Part shown: positions 25,959-36,777 of the stretch, piece by piece
Numbering within the stretch: the first letter of the stretch is position 1
Layout: every line of letters starts with the position of its first letter
Source of the DNA: Folioceros fuciformis
Taxonomy: Eukaryota; Anthocerotophyta; Anthocerotopsida; Anthocerotales
Assembly (NCBI GenBank): GCA_049999805.1
Contig: JBNGIO010006373.1
Location: forward strand, 234,735-298,734
Reading direction: 5' to 3'
Length of the DNA: 64,000 nucleotides
The notes under the pieces: generated by a model
Told to the model about the DNA's origin: nothing
Databases searched by the model: none
What the model saw: the letters and a program-made list of their open reading frames with translations, nothing else
Position numbers and translations under genes: made by a program

Positions 25959-27702
25959 ATGGCGGGAGGCGGCCGTGGTCTGGATCTGAATGGCAGGGTC
26001 AGGGCTCTGGGTCAAAAGTTCCGTGACCCAGGCAGCCTGCTCACAGTGCACGTTGTGCTGCTGGTAGCGCAGATTCTCTCTGGAATTTACTATGTCATCA
26101 CCGCCATTGCCCTTACTGGGGGCATGAACAAGATTGTCCTCAGCTTGTACCGGGACGTTGTGGCCCTCGTCTTCCTCCTTCCCGCGGCCTACTTCGTGGA
26201 CAAGTGAGCAGTTTGGTCGTGTCGGACTTCGTTCAGTGTGGAGTTCCTGGAGCCTTGGTTCGCTGACTGGTGTATGTGTGTTTGTTGCAACAGGGGAACC
26301 AGGCCTGAACTGAGCTTCGAGATCGTCGGGCATTTCTTCTTGCTCGGACTGACTGGGTGTGTTGGCCTATTCCGCTGTGGCGGTGTGGATGGTGCCGGTT
26401 TTCTTTCTCTCAGCTGGCTGAGAAAAGAATGTTTGGTGGCTGCAGGATATATGGAAGCCAGATTCTGCTGTTCATCGGCATTCAGTACACGTCCGCCGGG
26501 TTTTCAGCTGCTATGCAGCCTTCGGTGCCGGTGTTCACGGCTATCATCGCCATCGTGTTCGGGTGAGCAGGATGAGGAGCTTGTTTGCGTTGCCCGCGGC
26601 ATTGCTGCTTGGAACGGTTCGGCCATTCTGATGCGCCCGCCTGTTGCAGGGTGGAGATTGTGCATTGGTACAGACGCGATGGGCAGGCAAAGGTGGCGGG
26701 AATTGTCATCTGCTGTGCCGGGTCTATCATTATGACTTTCTACCAGGGCCCCATTGTGGCAGGCACCGGCCTGTCGAGCGTTCTGAAGTGGACCGGCCTT
26801 GCAGCTGGATCAGCTGTACAGGATGTTCCAGCTGCCGTGTTGGGGCCTGTGAAGTTGCTGGGACTGGAGTTCGGAGCTCTCCAGTTCGGAGCTCTTTGTC
26901 TCATCGGAAACTGTCTGTGTATGGCGACATTCATCAACCTTCAGGTGATAATGGCTGCATTGCTTTTGTAGCACACGTAGTAGCGCCGGGCGGGATGTAT
27001 TGATTCCCGTGCTGACGGTGTTGCAGGCACCCCTGTTGCGGAAGTTCCCTGCCCCCACGTCCGTTACTGCTTTCTCTTACCTTTGTGGAGCAGTTCTTAT
27101 GGCCATCACCGGTATCTTTGCTGTAAATGACTCGGGGGCCTGGAATCTAGATACTGGCATCAAAATCGGAGCTGTCATCTACAATGTGAGTTTCTCACAA
27201 TAAGCACTCCAAACGCTAATGTCCAAGTCCGTGCCTCTCTAATGCCATGTACTACAGGGTGCCATTGCTTCAGCATTCAACTTCGGGGTCATGACATGGA
27301 GTTTGACAAGGGTTGGGCCGCTGTTTGTGGCTAGCTATATACCCGTCCAGCCAATCTGCTCAGCCCTCATGGGTCTCATATTTCTAGGAAGTGCCCTGTA
27401 CCTCGGCAGGTCTGTTCCCAACCTCCCCATCTCTCTCGGTCGTTCGTCACGTACATCCTTGAGGTGCTGATTCCTTCTCATTGCCTTTATGCAGCATCTT
27501 TGGGACAATTTGTATCATTATTGGGCTGCTGTTGGTCTCATGGGCTCGTGAGGAGTCTGTTCGACTACGTGCCCTATCTGCGGAGATCGAGGGAGGGAAT
27601 CATGCACACCACGATCATCGTTCCCACCTTGACCATCATCCCGCCGGAATTAAGGAGCCCCTCCTCCAGGTCTTTGTAAAACCTTGCTCACTCCCTTCTT
27701 AA
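25959..27702 (+). CDS. WAT1-related (nodulin MtN21/UMAMIT, EamA family) transporter
   Basis: Predicted plant drug/metabolite transporter with two EamA halves and about ten membrane helices; relatives move auxin or amino acids across vacuolar or plasma membranes. Seven exons fit with consistent phase: 25959-26203, 26294-26356, 26446-26562, 26650-26944, 27027-27185, 27258-27409, 27495-27702, giving 412 residues (WAT1 itself is near 390). Typical phrases are visible: LYRDVVALVFLLPAAYF in helix 2, IQYTSAGFSAAMQPSVPVFT in the first half, GPLFVASYIPVQPI in the second. The cytosolic tail is His-rich (HAHHDHRSHLDHH) and ends near KEPLLQ, like other family members. The tail may instead splice at 27669 to an exon ending at 27794. 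The substrate cannot be told from sequence. Confidence 0.9.
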
Positions 27703-28124
27703 GCTCTCTGCTGATCATTCCTCCTACTAAAGCATGCCGTTTTGCCAACATACTAATATGATATCTCTGTTTTGTGAATCAGGCTCCTAACTAGAGACGG
27801 ATTTGTCTCCTCTCTGGTTATCGTGGTAGCCAAGGAATTTTTGTACCAATTACCTTGTTCGTCGGTAGTTTCATTCGCATAGCAGCGTAGGCGTGGGATG
27901 AGTCTCAATATGGCATTGTCGTTTAAGTGATTCTTTTCCGATTTCCCTAGATCTGTACTATGGTCTTTTGGAACGGAACACCAGTGGTTTAGTAGATGTG
28001 TAGTTTTGCGTTGAATCGGAGTTCGTGCCGCGTTTATTGACGGATTCTGAACGATCTTGAAATTTTGCATCAATGGCATGATATCTGTCTAACCATGATA
28101 TAGAAGAAAGCGGGAAATTCGCTT

Positions 28125-30000
28125 CTAAATCAAGTTTCTAATCAGCATACCCTCCATAGTAATACCCGGTCCAAATGCCATGAGCAGACCCCACTCTGGA
28201 TCGTGCTTGCTGAACTCGTCCACAGGCAGCGGGAGACCCGCGGCGAGCACCTTCGCCCTTTTCAAATGTGCCTCCCGCATGTATTCGAGCACGTAGAGGA
28301 TGGTGTTGGAATTGACATTCCCGAAATCTCTCAGCACATCTCTGCTGGCTTTGAGCTTCCCCGCCTCCAGCTCCAGCCTCCTTTCCACCGCATTCAGAAT
28401 TGCAGGACCCCCGGGATGCACAGCCCAAAAGACGTCATTGAACTTGGGGCGGTCCAATGGCGCCGTCCCCGATCCGTTCACACGGTGGCTCACCCCGCTG
28501 CTCTTGATCTCTGCTGTGCCTGCGCGCGGGAAGACACTTGTGAGGAAACGCAGCTCTGTAATCAGCTTCTGGAATTGGGCGTCATGGCCATATACCTTCG
28601 GGCTGTTCCCCCTGCAGCTCTGCGATCTTGGCGAAGAAGCGCTCGCTGAAGGCCTCGATGTTGTTCTCGATGACCTGCGGAAGGTCGCGGCCTAGACGGA
28701 ACAGCAATCCTGTGTCCGTCAGAGTTCCGTCGACGGTCTTGGAGGTCCCCGGCACGAATCTCTGGCTCGCGAACCTCAGCTCGAAACTGGGGACCTCTCC
28801 AGCGACCGGGTCGGCGCCAACGATCGCCGCGCCCGCGCCGTCGCCAAACAGGGCGGCGCCAACCAGGTCGTACGGCCGATCGGGGTTCGGCGGTCGCCAT
28901 CCGATGAGCGTTGTCTCGCTCGACACGATCAGCACACGTGCCTGCTTAGTGTTCTCCGCCAGATCCTTGGCCACCCGCAGCGCTGTGGCGCCTCCGTAGC
29001 ATCCCAGCATGTACAGCATGACGCGGTTAACGTCCGGGCTCAGCCCTAGGGCTTGCGCGACCAGCAGATCTCCCCCTGGCAGCCGCACCTGAGAGCAGAA
29101 GAATCATGGAGATAGGAACGTCATCAGAATCGGAATTTCCTCAAGACAGGAACGAGATTGTGGTGTTGAATTGTGGACATAAGGGAAGAGAGCATGGCCG
29201 GCATCGGTGCAGCAACAGATGCGTCGAGCATTGCGGAGGGTTGAATTCAGCGTGCATGGTATCGATCAGTAGGCTCATCCAGGCCTGGATGGATCGGGAT
29301 CGGATCAAGAAGCAGCCGGAACTGCGAACTTGAAGCGAGAGCTTCATTTTTACCTCGCTGGAGGATACGTATATGAGGTGCGTAATGCTGGAGCGATCGC
29401 GTCCCCACTCGGCTAAGCAACTATTGGCTGCTTCCATCCCAAGCTTCTCCAGCTCTTCCCCGCACACTTGCAGCTTCTGCCCTATACTGGGGATTTTTTC
29501 GTCCATGAACTCCGGGTGCGCTTCCAAGATCCCCTTGTTCATCACCATGTACCTCGTCTTCACAGTGGTGTTCCTGCCTGCTCGCATGCGCAGCGATCAA
29601 GGTTAGCAGTGTTCAAAACTCTAAATGCTGCGCCACGTGCATGCCACTGTTGAACGTTCCCGAGTTTCTTCTAGGCATCAAAGTTCAAGATTCAACGTCC
29701 CGAAAATGTTATTCAGGGCTTACAGATGCGCTCCAGCTTGGCTTGCAGCGGGGGATTATCAATGCCGGTTCTCTTGAAGAATCCAGCGGCCACATGGTCC
29801 TGATGGATGACAGTGCTCGGCAGGGCGCGGCCAAGGGCCAGCACCGTGGCCACTCCAGCCGCCGGCTCCCTCCTGGAACTACGCACACTGTCATGTAGCG
29901 CTGGCACTGGAGCCTCCGCATGGGGGTTATCGATGGACGTATTGATCGTGGGGTTCGGAACGGAGGATACCGATGCTGAGTCCTTCTGGAAGGGCGCCAT
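28125..30000 (-). CDS. Type III polyketide synthase, ASCL/LAP5-LAP6 (sporopollenin) type
   Basis: Chalcone-synthase-fold enzyme condensing fatty acyl-CoA with malonyl-CoA to alkyl-pyrones for spore or pollen wall sporopollenin. Four exons with matching phases: 30000-29724, 29577-29354, 29088-28596, 28519-28125, giving 462 residues. The catalytic Cys is in MLGCYGG, the His in AVHPGGPA, the Asn in GNVNSNT. The phrases WRPPNPDRPYDLVGAALFGD and ILYVLEYMRE place it with anther-specific CHS-like (ASCL) enzymes and not true chalcone synthase. The residue matching the CHS gatekeeper Phe215 is Trp. The N-terminus is about 60-70 residues longer than usual and poorly conserved, so a downstream start is possible, but the ATG at 29998-30000 is the one in frame. 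It converges with the WAT1-like gene. Confidence 0.92.
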
Positions 30001-32449
30001 GGTCCTGGCTCCTGCTGCAAGTGGGAGCAGACGGGAGAGCGCAGTGACTGGCAGCCTTGCTAGCCTGTGTGTAGGGAAGTAAATTGATCAGCCAGATGTA
30101 CTGAGGAATCCAGAGCTCGTGGCTTCATCTTTAATTGAAGCTGCACGTTAGGGTCGTGCTGTGTCGCTAGCCCACAGTTAGGAAGATCGAGACGTTCTTC
30201 AGAGACAAGCGGGTGGAGAACTGGTGAGGGACGCGTTGTGTGTGCTCGTCATGATCAGCGGTAAGCACGTGCACATCCGGCGTCCAACCGTCGTTTCTTT
30301 CGTTACTCCTCTCCTTTTCTCTGGAAAGTCTTCTCAGGAACTTTTCGTTGTGCAGATACAGACGAGTATCGTGATTTACATATCCGGGGGGCATCGACAC
30401 GGCAGAGCTCATGGTGAGCTCTTCACGTCCTTACATCCTGACTTGAAGTCACACAATGCACGCAGATCTCCTGTACAAAAAGGATTCTTTCAATTGAATT
30501 AAATTCGGAATCGTGTAATTATCCGGTAATTAAACCTGTAGTTGTTGTTGATGGCCTTCTCCAGGAGGTGGAAAGGATGTGACAAACGGCAAGAAGAACA
30601 TGTTACACCTGCGAGCGGGGTGCACTAACGACGCTTTCGTAGTTCGGTTTGGGAAGAGGGCTCACCGGCACACCGAACATGACTGTCTTCAGTCCACAGA
30701 TTGATTCCGCAAGCTTGTTGTTGGGAGTTTTCTGGCATGGTTCTTGCGCTCGATCGGGTGTTGCCAAGATGGTGATGAATATCAGGGGTTTGACTGGCCC
30801 AGCAGACCAGACCAGTTGGAGTAGCTCTGCCCTTCAATTGGATGGAGCCTCATCATGAAACCGGCTGAGGGCTCCCAGACGGCGTTGTCTTCATGGAAAA
30901 CGGAGAAGCGACATCGTGACTTCAACTGAGAAGCTTAGGTCCAATGGAGTTGAAGCTTTGAGTTTGCCTGGCTGGAGGCTGTTGAAGGCCGGAGCCGTTA
31001 AGTAGCTTCGGCCGGTTACCCGCCAATCACAGCTTCCATCATGAGGCCAGTCGATCCTCTTCTCTCTTGTTGTCATTTGTTTTTTTTTTTGTCTCTGCGG
31101 AAGGAAGCTCCGGCTCCAGACGACATACCACATTATCCTTTTGTCCTGCGCCAGTCAGTGCCTGCAACGTTGTGACTGTGGATTTTGGAGAGTAGACTGT
31201 GTGTCATTACCTACCTACAACTGTCCAGTAGTCCATTTACTTTTCTTGGTGGAAATTGTTGGAAACGTTGCCGGGCACCAACAACCGCGTCCCTGACAAG
31301 CCGCATGGGGTCTTCTGACCGGATTTCATGCAGCAGGCCAAGATTCAGGAACCTTTTTTGTGGGAATGAAGGACTTACACTCTCTTGGAGCCCCATTGGT
31401 GCAGGAGGCTCTGGATGCTGGGACAGAAGCACCTGGGACTCTGTGGCAGGCATAGGACTCGTTGCTGTTACGGGTCGGGGGCAAAGGAAATCAGTCTGAG
31501 GTCTTAGAAATGTGTGTGGTCTTCCTCCAGCCCAGCCCCCTCGTTGGGTAGATTGTCGAGCAGGCCTAGGGTCTTGTGGAGAGCCGGGTGGATTATATTC
31601 GGCCAATCAAGCTTGATGTTGTGGATCCTGAGCAGCAGAGCAGGGCTAGCATAGTCGATGAAGTTATGTTCATGTTGATCGTAAGGGCCATGACGTCCGG
31701 AGGATGTGTAGCCAGATCTGAGTCCGGATGAGCGAGAGAAATCCGCGCACAGTGATCCGGCATCGCTGCCGTTCAAATTAGAAACAACGCTTAGCTCCTC
31801 TTCCTCTTCCTTTCCTTTCTCACATATGTACAAGTGGGCGCCTCCAGTAGTTCCAGCCTGAGCACGGTTTCAAAACTCCACGTCGCCCTAGCCATATCCT
31901 CTTGAATTTCTAAGGTCAGAGGTTCAAGAAAGACCTCAATCACACATCGTCGTTTTCGCCCACACCTGACAGTCGGATCCTCTCTGCCTCGTCTCGAAGG
32001 TCCGCACGCTCTAGGATATCGATCATGCACTTCCACATGAACATAGCAACTGAAGTCTTATTAGAAGCACTCTAACACAGCAGCAAACTTTTGTGACAGC
32101 TCGATGACCGCAAACCCTAATTAGACGAGCACACATCCCAAGCCAAGAAGGGTTAACGGAAATATATGTACGAACTCCAGCTACAGAGCAGCTCTGCAGA
32201 CGTTGCTACTCACCCTGCGGTGCGGCCTGGTCTTCTCCATGCACCTCCCACAGCAGGTTTTGAACAATGGCGATAGCCCAGGCTGAAGCTTCGTTCCTTC
32301 TCTTTGCAGTACATTGGCTTTCAGGCGGGCTTCCATTGATCCCGTTCGCCTGACCTCAGGCGTGGGGGATCCCGCAAGGTTATCTGGCTAGACAACTTGT
32401 TTAAGCCAGCTTGGATTGATGAGCAGCTCATTTCCTTGTAGTCCGACAC
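30001..32449. other. Long intergenic stretch upstream of the polyketide synthase
   Basis: No gene is supported. Minus-strand open frames at 31504-31833 and 31791-32036 look unlike any family I know and overlap in different frames, so they are not called. A G-box (CACGTG) lies at 30266-30271, about 270 bp upstream of the polyketide synthase start, and could be part of its promoter; this is motif-based only. A T-run sits at about 31080-31090. Confidence 0.5.
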
Positions 32450-32995
32450 GCAGATGGACCATGGTGCCTCTCCTTCCGAGTCCAGCTCCCCGGATAAGCT
32501 TGGATCTGGCAGGTGAGCTGGATCTGCACGCCAGGTTTTTCACAGCTTAGCCGCGAAGGACCTGGTTACATGGACAGTCCTGTTCGCTGGGTACGCACCG
32601 CAAGTTTGCTTCCCTTCTGAAGGCCTGTGCATGCAATGGTTCCTGCGCCTCACAAAAGGGCAGGCAGCTGCACTCACAAATTATTGAAAGACGACTGCTG
32701 GATTACGCAGTGATGGCCTCTGTCTGGTGGACATGTATGCGAAATGTGTTGAACTTGAAGATGCACGCAAGGTTTTTGACAGCATGGCGAAAAAAGGAAG
32801 TGGTCACATGGAATGCCCTGATTGCTGGCTATCCACAGCAAGGATTCGGCCGAGAGGCGCTTGTTGCGTATGGACAACTGGAGGAGGCGGGTCTCATTTC
32901 GGCTGACCGGATCACGCTTGCTTGTGGAGCCTCAGCCGAGGCTCCACAAGCAAGCGGCCTTACCTGTGGAGCCAATTAGCAGACCAGAGAATGGC
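32450..32995 (+). pseudogene. Degenerate PPR (PLS-class) gene fragment
   Basis: PPR signatures appear in alternating frames: GELD followed by an AR-F phrase near 32510, then KDLVTWTVLFAGYA (about 32558-32600), KFASLLKACACNGS (about 32600-32645), GRQLHSQIIE (about 32660-32690), LVDMYAKC and ARKVFDSMA (about 32720-32790), and VVTWNALIAGY (about 32800-32832). Frameshifts and stops separate them, so this is a dead copy of an L/S-type PPR array, the class of the gene at the left edge. It ends in a perfect inverted repeat. No start, E or DYW domain is left. Confidence 0.8.
32916..32955. repeat. Perfect 18-bp inverted repeat with 4-nt loop
   Basis: GCTTGCTTGTGGAGCCTC at 32916-32933 is followed by AGCC and its exact reverse complement at 32938-32955. 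It sits at the point where PPR similarity ends, suggesting a fold-back duplication or template switch at the break of the pseudogene. Confidence 0.95.
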
Positions 32996-33399
32996 GGCCA
33001 GGTTATCTCCGATAACAATACGTGAGAGGATGACAGGGCACTTGCAAAGTTACAGGATGCTTACCGGTATAGCGATGAGGAGGCCTCCTCGTCAGCTGTC
33101 CACACTAGCCGATACGCTGCTTCATGGATAGTGACTATGACTGCGCAAGCTAGAAAAATAATTCACAGTCGAATGAGTCTCTAGTTTTATGTTTCAATCA
33201 CATGCATACTTTTCTTTTTTTCGTGGAAGGAAGTTAAAAAGGAGCAAGCACAAGACGCTCCCTTGAGAAACACACACTAGCGCAATCGTATTATTACTTG
33301 ATTGCCCTTCTAGGGCTGGAAAGTGAGAGGAACCTCAATTTGGCAAGGGACTCAACAAGGAATAGAGCTATCCTTTCTAAGGGCACGAATGATTCCATC

Positions 33400-33800
33400 T
33401 CATTTTTTTTCCCATGGCAAGGAAACCGGCACGTTCCTACTCCCTCTACTTGAACTTCCTTGGAGATGCTAATTTCTGTCCTATGTAGCAATTAAAATTT
33501 GTTCCCAAATCTTCCAGATAAGGGCCTTCACTAGTAGTGATTCTTTCCCAAAGTAAATCACTGTTGTCCATTTAAGCTATAAGCCCACGCGGCATGAGCT
33601 AACCTATAGGTCCCACCAATGGAACCGAAAGAGGAGCTTACAAAAAAATTCCCCCAAGACCAAAGAGAGTTGTCTGTTCTACAGTTACATTCGCTGCCGG
33701 AAAGAGGCACCACAATCATTTGCCAGCCTCCCTCCAGACCCCTTGCGCATAGTCACACTGAAAAAGTAGGTGCTAACTTTTGTTTGCACATGTTGCACAG
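33400..33800 (-). mobile_element. LINE remnant (zinc-binding RT C-terminal region)
   Basis: Read on the minus strand, about 33720-33785 gives a phrase like FQCDYAQGVWREAG, the typical end of the zf-RVT zinc-binding region of plant LINE retrotransposons. Weakly similar coding sequence runs on towards about 33400. Nearly the same DNA occurs on the same strand at about 55605-55665 in this window. Frames are broken and no reverse transcriptase core remains. Limits are approximate. Confidence 0.5.
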
Positions 33801-33877
33801 CAGTAGGTGCTAACTTTTGTTTGCGCATGTTGCACAGCAGTAGGTGCTAACTTTTGTTTGCGCATGTTGCACAGCAG
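33767..33877. repeat. 37-bp tandem repeat, three copies
   Basis: The unit begins TAGGTGCTAACTTTTGTTTG and ends GTTGCACAGCAG, at 33767-33803, 33804-33840 and 33841-33877. The copies differ at one base. The first copy begins inside the LINE-like sequence, so the expansion happened after that element landed. Confidence 0.95.
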
Positions 33878-33882
33878 CCACA

Positions 33883-34811
33883 TAGCTGAATGCCTACCTA
33901 GCCATAAATTGACCTTGGCCTATGACCAAGAGTAAGGCTACAAGAAGGGCTAGGTCTACCTAAGAGAGCGGGCCAGGGCCGCAAACAGGTAAAATCAACC
34001 AAATAGTTGAATGCCTACCTAGCCACAAATTGTCCTTAGCCTATGACCAAGAGTAAGTCTATAAGAAGGGCTGGGCCTACCTAAGAGAAGCCAGCCTAGG
34101 GCCGCAAACAGGTAAAATCAAGATGGCAAGGCAACAGACCACGAGAACCTCCAAGAGACGAAGACACGGCACGGACGAAGTATGGCTATCTATTAGAACA
34201 AGACAAACATCAACAATCCGAGAATCCATGGCTGGGTAGCCCACACATATAGGCAAAATCCCCAAGAACTCTGGATGAAGTGCCTCCTCACACTGATGGT
34301 AGGCACTTTATAATCCTACTTCTTCTTGGCCTTTGGTCTCTTACCAAATAATAACCAACTAAACACCTTACTTCATCCTTTTCTTATTTTATCATTTTCA
34401 TATTTGTTTTGGAATATCTCCGCAACGGTTCATATCTGTGGTGGCGTTGTTCCTCACATGCATCCAACACACATGGTTCACATCCACCATGACACATACA
34501 TCCTCTCTCTAAACATGTCACATGCATCCACATGCATACATGGCACACACCCAGGCATACATGTCATGTGCAGGTCCTCCATGGGTCATGTACATGGGCA
34601 TCATCAAGCAGTTCATGATGTTCTGTTAGTATTCAATCATAGAGTTTCGAGTGCTCTATTCTTCATATAGCAACAACATGACAGCTGTCCCATAGCAGCC
34701 GCATAGTTGCATGCCTACCTAGACACAAATTGTCCTTGGCCTATGACCAAGAGCAAGGCTACAAGAAGGGTTGGGTCTACCTAAGAGAGGTAGGCCCTGG
34801 GCGGTGAACAG
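33883..34811. repeat. Three diverged copies of an approx. 110-120-bp repeat
   Basis: Copies at 33883-33998, 34004-34121 and 34704-34811 share TGCCTACCTAG, then CCTATGACCAAGAG, then ACAAGAAGGG or a variant, and CTACCTAAGAGAG. The first two are adjacent and in direct orientation; the third is about 580 bp away. The intervening 34330-34600 is rich in CATG-containing words. Likely parts of an unidentified transposable element. Confidence 0.8.
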
Positions 34812-36120
34812 CCCCCGTGAGAAACTTGGGGGCTTAGCCACTAGGTTTCCCACAAAATTGTTTAGACAACCTTGCCTACAAAACACAACACCTGCTTACC
34901 ACGCCCCCACCATCAAAAACGTAATGGTACTACAGTGCACTTGAACAAAGTTGAATTGTCAACCAAGTTTGAAGTGCGCCTTATATCAATGTTCACTTTC
35001 CTCATGAAAAGTAAGTTTACAAATTCAGGTAGCAACAGTCGTCGGCCTTCTCAAATTCCCGACCAGCATAACAGGGCATTTTTGGAGGGTAATGCGATGC
35101 CATACGGCTGGAGTAAAAAGCAAAAGAAGGGTTTTTGGACAAACCTGATTTATTTCATATGGCGTTAATGTGCCCCCCAGATCACCTCCCAAAGGCCTCC
35201 ATGGCTAAGAGGCTAGTGCTCCCAAAGGCAATTGACAAGGAAGCCTACTCCCAAACTAAGTCACCAAAATTAATTTGAAAGGTGTTAGAATCTATTATAT
35301 CCCCAAGTGCCTACATAACTGATTGTCAAAATTCCTAAGGCTCGTTAGAAAACCTAGAGAAGAGCAATAGACTTTGTGAGGTAATCTAGCACTGGCACAA
35401 AGAAGCAGAAAGAATACGAAATGCAACGTGCAACCCGAGAGTCTCCAACTGATGAGAGGTCACTCATGTAAGCCAAGTCTTTTTCCAATGCCACATCCAC
35501 AAACCCAAATTGACGAAATCAAGAGGTCCAGTTGGAATCCCCAAACATGTCATGCCAACCTTGCAATAATCCTAACTCTCTTCCCTTTCACTATATCCAA
35601 CCATGACATATTGTTGTAGGTATTCATGGGGCTAGTATTCTTGGGGGCTAGTCCACTTTTTTTTTTCTTCTTTCACTCCTCAAGTCTCTTTCGGCTCTTG
35701 TTTGAGATAGGATAAGATCTCCAATCTATTTTAAATAAAATATACAAAAAAAAAGAAGTTCTTCTTCACATTCTGTAAGATTGCGTCAATCAATGTATCT
35801 ATCAATAAAAACATCACTCTAAAAGTAGTGACTGAATGATCGAACCTAAATATGGTCCATCCTTTTATAAATATTTACGATCGGAACTTTCAATTGGAAA
35901 AGTCTGTATATGTCTTGACAGAGATGGCAAAAGCTCATGAGAGATGAGCCTTTTCTAGGAGGTAGTATCTTGGTTTATTATATGCTGAGTTAACAGAGTG
36001 GTGATTGTTATATTTGTATATTCTTTGTCTTATTAATAGAAAGTTTTATATTAATGTACTGACTATGTATTGTCTCTTGTGTTTTTTGTGTGATGAGTAG
36101 ATTCCAATTTCCTACAACAC
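34812..36120. other. AT-rich gene-free stretch
   Basis: No coding sequence is recognised. The stretch is richer in A and T than the surrounding genes, has homopolymer runs (T-run about 35650-35660, A-run about 35745-35755), and is probably decayed transposon sequence flanking the repeats to its left. Confidence 0.5.
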
Positions 36121-36533
36121 ATGCCAATGAAGAAGAGAGATAATTTTCAAGTTAACCTTGCTTTGCTCTCAGAAACCAGGCCATCTTCGCAGGACATAAA
36201 AGATGTGAAAGACAACTCAGAATGGACACCTTTACCATGTGTGGGATATGATGATCCCTTCTATGGTAGCCAGGACTACATTAAGGATGATCCTTTCACC
36301 ACGATGTTGACAAATCTTCTTTATGAAGCTAATCTGCCTTCTCCTTTGGAAGAATGCAATTCAGATTGTGAATTTGTTCGTGCTCTTCAGGTACTTTGCA
36401 AGATGTGTCTTCCTTGGGTTGCTACTTATTAGAGTGTATGGATATAGAAATCGTGAACTATATTTCTTTGCAGGGCATGAAAACATCGAGAAGACCTTCA
36501 GCATCCCGGAAGAGGAAGAGAAAGAAGACGTAG
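36121..36533 (+). CDS. Small two-exon protein with basic C-terminus, unknown function
   Basis: I do not recognise this protein. Exon 1 at 36121-36390 and exon 2 at 36474-36533 join in phase across an 83-bp GT-AG intron and give 109 residues. The middle is acidic and aromatic (CVGYDDPFYGSQDYIKDDPF). The last 17 residues, RRPSASRKRKRKKT at the end, look like a nuclear localisation signal. The clean intron and sharp change in charge argue for a real gene. Upstream exons may exist but could not be identified, so the start is uncertain. It lies about 245 bp before the CCDC22 gene on the same strand. Confidence 0.5.
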
Positions 36534-36777
36534 CTGGCTGAGGGCTCTGAAACCCACTGGTGGTTTGGAAGTCAGGAACCTCCAGAGGAGGCAGTCCTTG
36601 GTTTGGCCTTTACGAAGTTTTGTTTATGAGTGAATCTAGTTATGAAATGTAGGTCATTTGCTCACAGCTGAAAAGAAAATCACGATCACAGTCCAGAGTG
36701 TTGTAACTCGACCTTAATACATTTCACTCGATCTGTGCTCCTGGCACACTTCTTGAGCTGGTTCGTGTGTTGCCGAG

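Noticed and set aside
25959-30000. Transporter and polyketide synthase as a small biosynthetic gene cluster
   Set aside because: Both families are large and dispersed in plants, the two genes converge without sharing a promoter, and no tailoring enzymes are nearby.
31504-32036. Two overlapping minus-strand open frames as a gene
   Set aside because: No plausible splice connects them in phase and no domain is recognised.
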